A DNA stretch of 7,118 nucleotides from Candidatus Omnitrophota bacterium (GCA_003644405.1 QNCE01000066.1:1-7118); one strand, 5' to 3'; shown: positions 1 to 6,688, counted from the stretch's first letter. Notes: generated by a model not told the origin, from the sequence alone. Made by a program: numbers and translations.

Positions 1-87
1 AGTAGAACAGCTACAGAAAATTTTTGATTTTGTATCCAACTGAACATGAACTTCCAACCCTATAACTGTTTCTAACTCTTTACCCAT
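1..87 (-). CDS. gatB: Aspartyl/glutamyl-tRNA amidotransferase subunit B, N-terminal fragment (cut by window edge)
   Basis: This is the first 29 codons of GatB, the kinase/tRNA-binding subunit of GatCAB. GatB phosphorylates the misacylated Glu-tRNA(Gln) or Asp-tRNA(Asn) before amide transfer. The translation begins MGKELETVIGLEVHVQLDT and ends at the edge in FCSCST. The 'ETVIGLEVHVQL' block is the hallmark N terminus of the GatB/GatE family, and the F-C-x-C is where the family's first zinc-binding cysteine pair lies. The ATG at 85-87 overlaps the 3' end of gatA by 8 bp in another frame, with no Shine-Dalgarno sequence upstream, so translation is probably coupled to gatA. The rest of the gene lies beyond position 1. 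The short length limits analysis, but the family call is secure. Confidence 0.93.
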   Translation of the reverse strand, partial: MGKELETVIGLEVHVQLDTKSKIFCSCST

Positions 88-1513
88 ATACTAAAGGAGG
101 AATTTGCCTATGGTAATCAGTCATTTGTTGATAACTAAATCCTATTCTTATTAAAGTCTGCTCATCAAAAGCTCTCCCAATAAGTTGGGCTCCCACAGGC
201 AAATTATTCTTATCAAATCCACAAGGAAAAGAGACTGCAGGTAGTCCAGCTAAATTAACAGAAATAGTATAAATATCGGAAAGATACATACTTAAAGGAT
301 CGGTTATCTTTTCTCCTATTTTAAAAGCTGATGTAGGAGATGTAGGAGTCAAAATCACATCTACCTTATCAAATGCCTTTTGAAAATCATTTTTAATTAA
401 TGTCCTAACTTTGAGGGCTCTTAGGTAATACGCTTGATAATAACCACTAGAAAGACTGTAAGTACCTAGAAAAATCCTTCTCTTCGCTTCCTCACCAAAT
501 CCTTCTCCTCGAGATTCTCTGTAGAGTTCCACAAGATTATCTTTACTTTCTCTTAACCCATACTTTATTCCATCATACCTCTGCAAGTTAGAACTAGCCT
601 CAGAACAAGCTATAATGTAGTAAGTTGCCACTGCATACTCCGTATGAGGCAAAGAGATATCTATAAGTTTTGCTCCTTTTTTCTCTAATTGTTTTGCTAC
701 ACCCATTATTTTCTCCTCTACTTCCTTATCTAAACCTTCCTGAAAATACTCCTGAGGAATTCCTATCTTTATATCACTTACTTGGAACGTTAAAGCTTGA
801 GTAAAATCAGGCACATCTACCTTAGCGGAGGTAGAATCAAATTTATCAAATCCACAAATGATATTTAAAAGGTAAGCGCAGTCTACAAAGTTAGTGGTTA
901 TCGGCCCTATCTGGTCAAGACTAGAAGCAAAAGCTACTAACCCAAAGCGGGAAACTCTTCCATAGGTGGGTTTAAAACCCACCACCCCACAAAAACTTGC
1001 GGGTTGACGAATAGAACCTCCGGTATCTGAACCTAAAGCAAAAGGTACCAAACGAGCAGCCACAGCTGCTGCTGAACCTCCTGAGGAGCCTCCAGAAACT
1101 CTTTCCAGTTGCCAAGGGTTTTTCGTTGGTCCATAGCAAGAATTCTCGCAGGATGAACCAAAAGCAAATTCATCCATATTGGTAGTACCCAAAATAACCA
1201 ACCCCGCTCTTTTTAATTTCTCTATCACTGTAGCATCATAGACAGAAATGTGAGAATTAAGAATTTTAGAAGCACAGGTAATTCTTTTTCCTTTTATACA
1301 GATGTTATCTTTAATAGCAATAGGTATCCCTTTAAGGAAGGAGGCACCCTCTCCTATAATAGGTTGAGAATAAATTTCTACAAAACTCTTAATTAATGGA
1401 TCTATTCTCTGTGCTCTCTCTTGAAAAAGAAAAGGAAGTTCATTTCTATCAAGTTTAGCATCTTTAATAAGCTCTGCTAACTGATAGCCACCTAATTTAA
1501 AAAACTTCTTCAT
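80..1513 (-). CDS. gatA: Aspartyl/glutamyl-tRNA amidotransferase subunit A (glutaminase/amidase)
   Basis: GatA is the 477-residue amidase-signature subunit. It releases ammonia from glutamine and passes it to GatB, which converts Glu-tRNA(Gln) or Asp-tRNA(Asn) into the correctly charged tRNA in the cytoplasm. The full amidase signature is visible: the catalytic lysine in AIKDN (K68), the glycine/serine loop GGSSGGS (141-147, cis-serine S143), and the nucleophile in GSDTGGSIRQPA (S167). FKPTYGRVSRFGL follows at 180-192. The C-terminal segment near 'LPVGAQLIGRAFDE' is also typical of GatA. Length is normal (family about 470-490). The ATG at 1511-1513 overlaps the gatC stop as ATGA, and an AAGGT Shine-Dalgarno (1520-1524) sits 6 nt upstream. 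Gene order is C-A-B. No key residue is missing and the frame is intact. Whether it serves Asn, Gln or both cannot be told here. Confidence 0.97.
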   Translation of the reverse strand: MKKFFKLGGYQLAELIKDAKLDRNELPFLFQERAQRIDPLIKSFVEIYSQPIIGEGASFLKGIPIAIKDNICIKGKRITCASKILNSHISVYDATVIEKLKRAGLVILGTTNMDEFAFGSSCENSCYGPTKNPWQLERVSGGSSGGSAAAVAARLVPFALGSDTGGSIRQPASFCGVVGFKPTYGRVSRFGLVAFASSLDQIGPITTNFVDCAYLLNIICGFDKFDSTSAKVDVPDFTQALTFQVSDIKIGIPQEYFQEGLDKEVEEKIMGVAKQLEKKGAKLIDISLPHTEYAVATYYIIACSEASSNLQRYDGIKYGLRESKDNLVELYRESRGEGFGEEAKRRIFLGTYSLSSGYYQAYYLRALKVRTLIKNDFQKAFDKVDVILTPTSPTSAFKIGEKITDPLSMYLSDIYTISVNLAGLPAVSFPCGFDKNNLPVGAQLIGRAFDEQTLIRIGFSYQQMTDYHRQIPPLVYG

Positions 1514-1794
1514 TCTATTACCTTGGGAATCTTAAAGTGGTTCTCTTGAAGGTAAGGAGAATTCCTGAGAATCTCCTGGTTTAGTTTAGAATCTTTAACT
1601 TCGTCTTCTCTTAAAATATTCTCCGTAAAGAAAGTTCCTCTAGTTACAGGAACATTATCTACATTGAGTTGTTTTAATTTATCTACGTAATCTAAAATTC
1701 TTGAAAGTTGGACTCTTAAGTACTCTATTTCTTCTTCCTTTACTTTGATCCGTGCTAGATTAGCAATATATTCAACAGTTCTTCTATCAACCAT
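1510..1794 (-). CDS. gatC: Aspartyl/glutamyl-tRNA amidotransferase subunit C
   Basis: GatC is the small (94 aa; family about 95 aa) subunit that wraps around the GatA-GatB interface and stabilises the complex. The N-terminal half carries the family pattern VEYIANLARIKVKEEEIEYL (8-27), followed by LSRILDYVDKLKQL in the amphipathic helical part. The C-terminal half has the conserved LREDEV element (about 61-66) and ends in FKIPKVIE, as GatC proteins typically do. The ATG at 1792-1794 gives the family's usual N-terminal spacing (about 7 residues before the VE..A.LARI block). The upstream sequence AAGATAGGTA offers only a weak ribosome-binding site very close to the start. The 3' end overlaps gatA by 4 bp. 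It follows rpoD after the only true spacer in the operon. Confidence 0.95.
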   Translation of the reverse strand: MVDRRTVEYIANLARIKVKEEEIEYLRVQLSRILDYVDKLKQLNVDNVPVTRGTFFTENILREDEVKDSKLNQEILRNSPYLQENHFKIPKVIE

Positions 1795-1873
1795 TACCTA
1801 TCTTCTTAGCAATATCTATAACTGCTTTGATAATGTATTGGTTGTTTAGAATCAGAGAGACCGATATTTCCCT
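1787..1873 (-). other. rpoD-gatC spacer with an open but start-less reading frame
   Basis: The 57 bp between the rpoD stop and the gatC start (1795-1851) are open in the third minus-strand frame for 28 codons, from just after a TAA (1874-1876) to a TGA at 1787-1789. That TGA lies inside gatC codons 2-3. The downstream part reads YIIKAVIDIAKKIGNG, which looks like an ordinary amphipathic protein tail. There is no ATG, GTG or TTG in the frame, so it is not called as a gene. It could be the 3' remnant of a lost gene that once overlapped gatC, or chance: 28 open codons are not statistically unusual in AT-rich DNA. No convincing promoter or terminator was found in this spacer. Confidence 0.3.
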
Positions 1874-3387
1874 TTAAAAAGAGTCAACTCTAAAAACGCC
1901 TGAAGGCGACGAGACCGGCTAGGATGTCTAAGTTTCTTTAAAGCCTTTGCTTCAACCTGACGAATTCTTTCTCTAGTAACCTTAAAAATATTCCCTACTT
2001 CTTCTAAAGTCTTAGGAGTACCATCTTCTAGCCCAAATCTTAAACTAAGAATCTTTTTTTCTCTCTCGGTTAAACTCTCCATAGCCTGAGTGAGCTCTTC
2101 TCTTAGCATAGAGTAAACAGTAGCATTAGCAGGAGAGACGGTCTTTTTATCTTCAATGAAGTCTCCAAAGTAGGTATCTCCATCATCACCTATAGGAGTG
2201 TGAATAGAAATAGGTTGTTGAGAAACTTTTATAATATCCTTTATTTTAGAAATGGGAATTTTAAGTTCCTTAGCTAACTCCTCAGATGTAGGCTCTCTAC
2301 CTTTCTCTTGAATATACAGTCGAGAAATTCTAATTATCTTATTTATTGTCTCAGTCATATGCACAGGAATTCTTATAGTTCTAGCCTGATCAGCAATTGC
2401 TCTGGTAATAGCTTGTCTTATCCACCAAGTGGCATAGGTGGAAAATTTATATCCTCTCTTATACTCAAACTTCTCCACTGCTTTTATAAGACCGATATTG
2501 CCTTCTTGGATTAGATCTAAAAAGGAAAGTCCTCTATTTACATACTTTTTAGCAATGCTTACTACCAACCTTAAATTAGCTTCTACCAAAGACCTCTTAG
2601 CGTGATTGTAAAGTGTTTGCCTTTCTAAAATTAACCTGAATTTCTCTTTAACTTCCTCGCCCTTAGAAGCTATTTTCTTTACTAACTTGTTCCTTTCTCT
2701 TTTTAACTGTATTCTCTTTCCTTTTTCTCTGGTGGTTTTTTTTATCTTTCTATCCAATCTTTCTATTTTCTTAAGCACAGCACTCATTCGCTCCACAATC
2801 ATTTCCACTACACTTATAGTAAAGTTAAACTTTTTTAGAATACCCTTTTGAGTATCAATTCTTTTGACTCTTGCTAGTTTATGATATAGATTTCTTATCC
2901 GCCTAAGTTCTCTATCTTTATTTTTAATTTCTCCCTTTACAAAATCATCAGGATTTAACTCTCCTTCCAACAATTTTTTAGAAATTTCCAGAAAAGCCTC
3001 TTTGGCTAAAGAGGTGGAATAAACCAACCCCCTTAAAGCTTCTTCTCTCTCCTCTATCTCTCTAGCCAACTTTATTTCTTCCTCACGAGAAAGAAGCGGA
3101 ATTTGTCCCATCTGCTTGAGATACATTTTTACAGGATCATCCACCGGGAGAACTTCGCTAACTGCTGCCTTTTTCTCCTTACCTTTTTCCCATTCTCCTA
3201 CTTCACTAGCTTCCAGAACGCTTATACGCTGATCATCTAATCTCTCAAAGATAGCATCTAAGTCACTAGCGTTTACTATCTCCTCAGAGAGAAAGTGATT
3301 TATCTCATCGTAGGTAAGATATCCCTTCTTCTTCCCTAAATCAATTAACTGTTCAATATTCCTCTCCAAAATCTTTTGTTTCACCAT
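1852..3387 (-). CDS. rpoD: Primary (housekeeping) RNA polymerase sigma factor, sigma-70 family
   Basis: This 511-residue group 1 sigma factor directs RNA polymerase to housekeeping promoters. Region 1.1 is present (about 10-60, LIDLGKKKGYLTYDEINHFL), which marks a primary rather than alternative sigma. Region 1.2 follows (DDPVKMYLKQMGQIPLLSREEE, about 83-104). Next is a lysine/arginine-rich non-conserved stretch (about 155-245). Region 2 runs from about 257 to 350: NLRLVVSIAKKYVNRGLSFLDLIQEGNIGL, then the -10 recognition helix around YATWWIRQAITRAIADQARTIR (318-339). Region 3 has PTSEELAKEL, and region 4 (about 431-500) has the helix-turn-helix TLEEVGNIFKVTRERIRQVE for -35 binding. The ATG is 2 bp after the dnaG stop. 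A GAGGT Shine-Dalgarno (3397-3401) lies 9 nt upstream, inside the last dnaG codons. Oddity: the protein runs 11 residues past the usual RSR-L-FLE end (tail LTLFKGKYRSL). In low-GC species the same gene is called sigA. Confidence 0.97.
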   Translation of the reverse strand: MVKQKILERNIEQLIDLGKKKGYLTYDEINHFLSEEIVNASDLDAIFERLDDQRISVLEASEVGEWEKGKEKKAAVSEVLPVDDPVKMYLKQMGQIPLLSREEEIKLAREIEEREEALRGLVYSTSLAKEAFLEISKKLLEGELNPDDFVKGEIKNKDRELRRIRNLYHKLARVKRIDTQKGILKKFNFTISVVEMIVERMSAVLKKIERLDRKIKKTTREKGKRIQLKRERNKLVKKIASKGEEVKEKFRLILERQTLYNHAKRSLVEANLRLVVSIAKKYVNRGLSFLDLIQEGNIGLIKAVEKFEYKRGYKFSTYATWWIRQAITRAIADQARTIRIPVHMTETINKIIRISRLYIQEKGREPTSEELAKELKIPISKIKDIIKVSQQPISIHTPIGDDGDTYFGDFIEDKKTVSPANATVYSMLREELTQAMESLTEREKKILSLRFGLEDGTPKTLEEVGNIFKVTRERIRQVEAKALKKLRHPSRSRRLQAFLELTLFKGKYRSL

Positions 3388-3389
3388 CT

Positions 3390-5135
3390 CTATCTTACCT
3401 CACTTTTTAACTCCTTATACCGGTTAATTAACTCTCTTACTTTCTTTTCATCTTTTTTAGATTCTGCTTCCTTTATCTTCCTTCTTAGCTCCTCCTTTAA
3501 AACTTTAACTCTCCTCCGACGAAGTTTTAATACGCAGTCTCTAAGAAGTTCCTTAGTTAAAGATACCTTTTCCTCCAGAAGGAGCTGGGAAATAAAACTT
3601 GTTATTTCCTTATCCTCTACCATTCCTAACAGAGCAGTAACGGATAAATCTTCATTTTCTACAAAATTATCAAAAAGTAAAGAGATTATTTTTCGTGCTA
3701 AAGGATGAGTAAAACACTCTACTCCTAAATTTCTCTTTATTGCTTTTGCTGCCTTTTTATTAGCTAGAATAAACTGAATCAGTAGTTTCTCAGTAATAGG
3801 CATAGGAGGCTTTTCTATCTTTTTTATCGAGAGAGAGCTCTTTTGATAAGTGGGTTCCTTCATTCGAGTAAGCTCCAAAAGAAGCACTTCTTCTCTTACT
3901 GAAAGAAGAGAAGCTAACTTTTTTACGTATTCATACTTCTCTACCTCCCTAGTAATTTTGTTTATTGTACGAAGCATCTCCTCTGCTACTGTAGTTTTAC
4001 CATCGATACTATCTAGATCGTAGGTATCTTTTAATACCCCTACTTTATAATCAAAAAAATCTAACTTTTCCTGAATAAGCTCCAGAAACTTTTCTTTGCC
4101 TTTCTTCCTTATGAAAGAATCAGGATCGAATCCTTGAGGCATCTTCACAATTCCTATCTTTAGACCGTTCTCTAAAAAAAGATCTAAGGCACGCAAAGTA
4201 GCAAGTTGACCAGCTTTATCAGAATCAAAAATAAGGATAACATTTTTAGTATACCTCTTAAGAAGATTAATCTGTTCTAAAGTTAGTGCTGTCCCTAAGG
4301 AAGCAACTATATTTTTTATTCCCTCTTGATAGGGAGTAATCATATCAAAATAGCCCTCCACAACAATTGCACAATTCTTTTTTGAAATCTCTTCTTTAGA
4401 GAAGTTAAACCCATAGAGATGATTCCTCTTCCCGTAAATAGGATTCTCTAAAGAATTTATGTATTTAGGAGTATCTTTATCCTCTCGAAGAGCTCTTGCC
4501 CCAAATCCTACTACTCTACCTTTAACATCAAAGATAGGAAAAATTATTCTCTCCCGAAACATATCCATGTAGCCCCCTTCTCTTTTAGGAATAATCAAAG
4601 AAGCTTTTTCTAATATCTCCAAATTGTAACCCTTCTTACGCATAAACTCTAAAAGAGTATTTTTGCCCGGAGCATAGCCTAAGCGAAACTGTCTTATTGT
4701 CTCACCATTTATTCCTCGCTTAAGAAGGTATTTACGTGCTAATTCCCCTTGAGGGGTAGTTAAAAGTTCATCTAGGAAAAACTTAGAAGCTTTCTCTGTT
4801 AATTCATAAAGGACTGTCTTTAACCTATCTTGAAGACTTTTTTTCTGAAAAGGAACTTCCAGTCCTAATCTCTTAGCTAAAATCTCTACTGCTTCGATAA
4901 AACTCACTTTTTCAAAAAGCATAAGAAATTGAATCACTCCCCCTCCCTCTCCACAACCAAAACAGTGAAAAATCTGCTTTTGGGGACTAACAAAAAAAGA
5001 GGGCGTCTTCTCATTATGAAAAGGACAAAGAGCTTTAAAGTTCCTTCCTGTCCTTTTTAAAGGTATATAGGTAGAGATTAAATCTACGATATCCGTTCTT
5101 GCTTGAACTTCCTCTATAAACTGCTGAGGGATCAT
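3390..5135 (-). CDS. dnaG: DNA primase
   Basis: DnaG synthesises the short RNA primers for leading- and lagging-strand DNA replication and works with the DnaB helicase at the fork. It has 581 residues, a normal length. The N-terminal zinc-ribbon (CHC2) domain has ligands C37, H40, C58 and C61 in CPFHNEKTPSFFVSP...HCFGCGEGG. The catalytic core carries the RNA polymerase basic region (KYINSLENPIYGKRNHLYGF, 224-243) and the TOPRIM metal-binding motifs: E260 in VEGYFD, D304/D306 in IFDSDKAG, and DPDSF at 337-341. The last roughly 150 residues, rich in Lys and Glu, are the variable helicase-interaction domain. The ATG start overlaps the upstream NIF3-like gene as ATGA, which implies translational coupling; only a weak AAGAG lies upstream. 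dnaG immediately before rpoD is the classic macromolecular-synthesis order, here without rpsU in front. Confidence 0.97.
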   Translation of the reverse strand: MIPQQFIEEVQARTDIVDLISTYIPLKRTGRNFKALCPFHNEKTPSFFVSPQKQIFHCFGCGEGGGVIQFLMLFEKVSFIEAVEILAKRLGLEVPFQKKSLQDRLKTVLYELTEKASKFFLDELLTTPQGELARKYLLKRGINGETIRQFRLGYAPGKNTLLEFMRKKGYNLEILEKASLIIPKREGGYMDMFRERIIFPIFDVKGRVVGFGARALREDKDTPKYINSLENPIYGKRNHLYGFNFSKEEISKKNCAIVVEGYFDMITPYQEGIKNIVASLGTALTLEQINLLKRYTKNVILIFDSDKAGQLATLRALDLFLENGLKIGIVKMPQGFDPDSFIRKKGKEKFLELIQEKLDFFDYKVGVLKDTYDLDSIDGKTTVAEEMLRTINKITREVEKYEYVKKLASLLSVREEVLLLELTRMKEPTYQKSSLSIKKIEKPPMPITEKLLIQFILANKKAAKAIKRNLGVECFTHPLARKIISLLFDNFVENEDLSVTALLGMVEDKEITSFISQLLLEEKVSLTKELLRDCVLKLRRRRVKVLKEELRRKIKEAESKKDEKKVRELINRYKELKSEVR

Positions 5136-6091
5136 CTCTTGTGAGAAAATCTTTTAAACCCAGAAAATTCTAAAACCTTAAACTTTCCCTTGGTTTGTAG
5201 ATAATCAAGCATAAGATTGACTCCTAAAGTATCACTAGCAATGTGGGAAGCAATAACTACATTAATATTAGCTTGCTTGCACTTTCGATAATGCCCTTCA
5301 GACTGATGCATAGCAATGATAGTATCTATCCCTGCAGAGGAAAGGCTATCATAAATATTTTCAGGGCCTTCTGTTCCCCCGGTAAATTCTATATGAATTT
5401 TAGAAACCCTGGATTCTTTGTTACCTAAAAATATCTTGGGAGGATTGTTATTTTTAGCTGCCTCTCGATATTCAGGAATCTCTAAAAGGAGATCTAATAT
5501 ATCTTTTATCTTCTTAGGTTTTTCTTTATCCATCAACTTCTTTATATACTGGTAAGCTAAGTTATCTGCAGGCGTATGCATACAGAAAAAATTCAAATTA
5601 AGGAGACGGGCAAAATCTATAACTCTCTGATGGTTAGCGCTAGAAACTCGTCTTTCCACCTGTGCCTTCCTTTCTCCTAAAAGAGTCTCTACTTTACTTA
5701 AAGAGATTCCTCTTTCCTTAAAAATGTCTACCTGTAAATCCATAACTTCGTAAAAATTCGCATAAGCATGACCTTGGGGATGGTGAGAAATTACTAAATC
5801 AATGTCTACTCCTTTCTGTCGCAGTGAATCTACCAAAAGAAGTTCCTCACCTTCTACATCTATTCCTACAATTATAGATTTTATTCCACAAGAGGGATCA
5901 CCCCATAGGATCCTAGTATCTGCGAAAGGGTTAAATAAGGAATCAGCATCAAAGAGTTCTTTCTCTCTTTTATCTAATTTTTGGTAAACCTCCTTCTTTT
6001 CTTTCAGGATATTCTCAATTACTTTTTTACCTCGAGGGTCAGCCTCAATCCCCTTTTTGATTACTTCTTGATAAATCTCCTTTAACTTCAT
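5132..6091 (-). CDS. NIF3-like (DUF34 family) dinuclear-metal protein
   Basis: This is a 319-residue member of the NIF3/YbgI/YqfO superfamily, widespread proteins with a two-metal site and an uncertain cellular role; they are often annotated as GTP cyclohydrolase I type 2-like or 'NGG1p-interacting factor 3'. The core starts at about residue 68 (CGIKSIIVGIDVEGEELLLVD). Predicted metal ligands, by analogy with E. coli YbgI, are H103/H104 (VISHHPQGH), D176 (MHTPADN), and H283/D287 (ASHIASDTLG), with Asp where YbgI-type proteins have Glu. Also visible are the glycine loop GGTEGPENIYDSL (238-250) and IIAMHQSEGHY. A charged, mostly helical N-terminal extension of about 65 residues is not part of the standard fold and suggests a subfamily. 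The ATG at 6089-6091 has purine-rich Shine-Dalgarno sequences upstream. The gene lies directly before dnaG and overlaps cvpA by 47 bp. The family call is firm; the function is unknown. Confidence 0.85.
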   Translation of the reverse strand: MKLKEIYQEVIKKGIEADPRGKKVIENILKEKKEVYQKLDKREKELFDADSLFNPFADTRILWGDPSCGIKSIIVGIDVEGEELLLVDSLRQKGVDIDLVISHHPQGHAYANFYEVMDLQVDIFKERGISLSKVETLLGERKAQVERRVSSANHQRVIDFARLLNLNFFCMHTPADNLAYQYIKKLMDKEKPKKIKDILDLLLEIPEYREAAKNNNPPKIFLGNKESRVSKIHIEFTGGTEGPENIYDSLSSAGIDTIIAMHQSEGHYRKCKQANINVVIASHIASDTLGVNLMLDYLQTKGKFKVLEFSGFKRFSHKR

Positions 6092-6623
6092 AATTCCTTC
6101 CTACCTCCTTATTTAATTTTGCTTGAGGATACAACTTTTTATATACCCCAAAAGAATAAAGGTAAATTCTAGGAGCAAGCCTATAAAATGCCTTTAAAGA
6201 TAAGCTTCCTCTAAAAATATTTTCTTTGGGGAGAAGGAGCGAAAAAGAAAAAACAAAAGCACTTAGTAAAATTCCTGCTCTTATAACTCCTAATAAGAAA
6301 GAGGCAACATTCTCTATCAAAGTGTTATTTTGCCTTTTAACAAAAGTAGTTATTATCCTTCTGAGAAGAGAAAAAAAGAGCAAACTTCCCCCGAATATGA
6401 TAAAGAACGAGAAAAAATCCAAATATTCTCTTTTTAGAATTTTACTCTTAAATCCACCTAAAAGTAAGGGGTAATATTGAAGCGAGAAAAAAAGCGCACA
6501 CCAACTACCTATAACTTTTATTCCCTCAGAAATTAGCCCTTCCTTTAGGGCAATATAAATTATCCTTAATATAAGGAATATGCTCAGTAGATCTATAAAG
6601 AGAAAACTCCCTATTATCTTCAT
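6045..6623 (-). CDS. CvpA-family integral membrane protein
   Basis: This 192-residue hydrophobic protein has about four predicted transmembrane helices: roughly 4-25, 33-55, 67-89 and 104-131. The pattern matches the CvpA (colicin V production) family. An N-terminal 'D-L-L-S-I-F-L-I-L' helix is followed by a short loop with a KEGLISE element (compare the GFxxG/E loop of CvpA), and helix 4 has IENVASFLLGVIRAGILL, resembling the LD-LLG-LLGLLRG segment. CvpA proteins sit in the inner membrane and are linked to envelope homeostasis and, in E. coli, colicin V export; the mechanism is not settled. The C-terminal 60 or so residues are cytoplasmic-looking and charged. The last 22 (from about 171) overlap the ribosome-binding site and start of the next gene, so they may be little constrained. 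The ATG at 6621-6623 is the first start after an in-frame TAA. It has no clear Shine-Dalgarno and lies within an inverted repeat. Confidence 0.72.
   Translation of the reverse strand: MKIIGSFLFIDLLSIFLILRIIYIALKEGLISEGIKVIGSWCALFFSLQYYPLLLGGFKSKILKREYLDFFSFFIIFGGSLLFFSLLRRIITTFVKRQNNTLIENVASFLLGVIRAGILLSAFVFSFSLLLPKENIFRGSLSLKAFYRLAPRIYLYSFGVYKKLYPQAKLNKEVGRNYEVKGDLSRSNQKGD
6092..6110 (-). promoter_or_regulatory. Tandem Shine-Dalgarno region for the NIF3-like gene
   Basis: A 19-nt purine-rich stretch lies directly before the ATG of the NIF3-like gene. It contains a full anti-16S match, AAGGAGGT (6103-6110, 11 nt from the start), and a second GGAAGG (6096-6101, 4 nt from the start). Both lie inside the cvpA reading frame, where they encode KEVGRN. 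This is the strongest ribosome-binding signal in the operon and supports the chosen start. It suggests that this gene and the dnaG coupled to it are translated independently of cvpA termination, which occurs 45 nt further on. Confidence 0.75.
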
Positions 6624-6643
6624 TAACCGGCTAAGGGGTTAAT
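6622..6643. repeat. Perfect 7-bp inverted repeat over the cvpA start codon and predicted transcription start
   Basis: The arms ATTAACC (6622-6628) and GGTTAAT (6637-6643) are exact reverse complements separated by 8 nt. Read on the minus strand, the repeat begins 3 bp after the predicted -10 box. It covers the expected transcription start (about 6640) and ends on the A and T of the cvpA ATG. It could be an operator that blocks RNA polymerase, or, if transcription starts at or upstream of about 6643, an RNA hairpin that hides the start codon. A related GTTAAT stands at 6728-6733, directly before the -35 box of the divergent promoter. The symmetry is seen directly; the regulatory role is inferred. 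Confidence 0.5.
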
Positions 6644-6646
6644 TAG

Positions 6647-6675
6647 TATATAACATATAAAAAGGGAAATGTCAA
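6647..6675 (-). promoter_or_regulatory. Sigma-70 promoter for the cvpA-nif3-dnaG-rpoD-gatCAB operon
   Basis: On the minus strand there is a perfect -35 TTGACA (6670-6675), a 17-bp spacer (6653-6669) and a -10 TATATA (6647-6652). The -10 is preceded by TGT (6653-6655), which makes an extended -10 (TGn). An alternative -10, TATACT (6645-6650), would give a 19-bp spacer. Transcription would start near 6640, leaving a leader of only about 17 nt before the cvpA ATG. This is the only strong promoter seen upstream of the minus-strand genes. The primary sigma factor that would read it is encoded in the same operon. Confidence 0.75.
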
Positions 6676-6688
6676 GAAAGCGTTTACA
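6675..6688 (-). promoter_or_regulatory. LacI/GalR-type (cre-like) operator candidate
   Basis: The minus strand reads TGTAAACGCTTTCT. This matches 13 of 14 positions of the catabolite-responsive element consensus TGWAANCGNTNWCA bound by CcpA, a LacI/GalR-family regulator, including the central CG typical of that family's operators. It overlaps the first base of the cvpA -35 box, and its far end is 46 bp from the -35 of the divergent gene. The dyad is imperfect and CcpA itself is known from Firmicutes, so the regulator could be another LacI-family protein, or the match could be chance. Confidence 0.3.

Noticed and set aside
93..100. AAAGGAGG on the plus strand near the left edge, resembling a ribosome-binding site
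   Set aside because: It lies on the wrong strand within gatA, being the reverse complement of codons for Pro-Pro-Leu. No plus-strand gene follows.
1882..1887. TTGACT on the minus strand as a -35 box for a separate gatCAB promoter
   Set aside because: No acceptable -10 lies 16-18 bp downstream (the best is TATCGG at 15 bp), so an internal promoter is not supported.
1876..1895. Possible rho-independent terminator at the end of rpoD (AGAGT-TG-ACTCT followed by TTTTT on the minus strand)
   Set aside because: The arms are only 5 bp with a 2-nt loop, too tight for a stable hairpin, and the sequence lies inside the rpoD frame with gatC following closely.
3376..3708. A 110-codon plus-strand open frame opposite the end of dnaG and the start of rpoD
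   Set aside because: The translation is low-complexity, rich in Ser, Leu and Phe, and lies antisense to securely identified genes; it is a shadow of A/G-rich coding sequence.
6226..6474. An 82-codon plus-strand open frame opposite the CvpA-like gene
   Set aside because: It is Lys/Arg-rich and antisense to transmembrane-helix codons, with no recognisable domain. The minus-strand frame explains the sequence.
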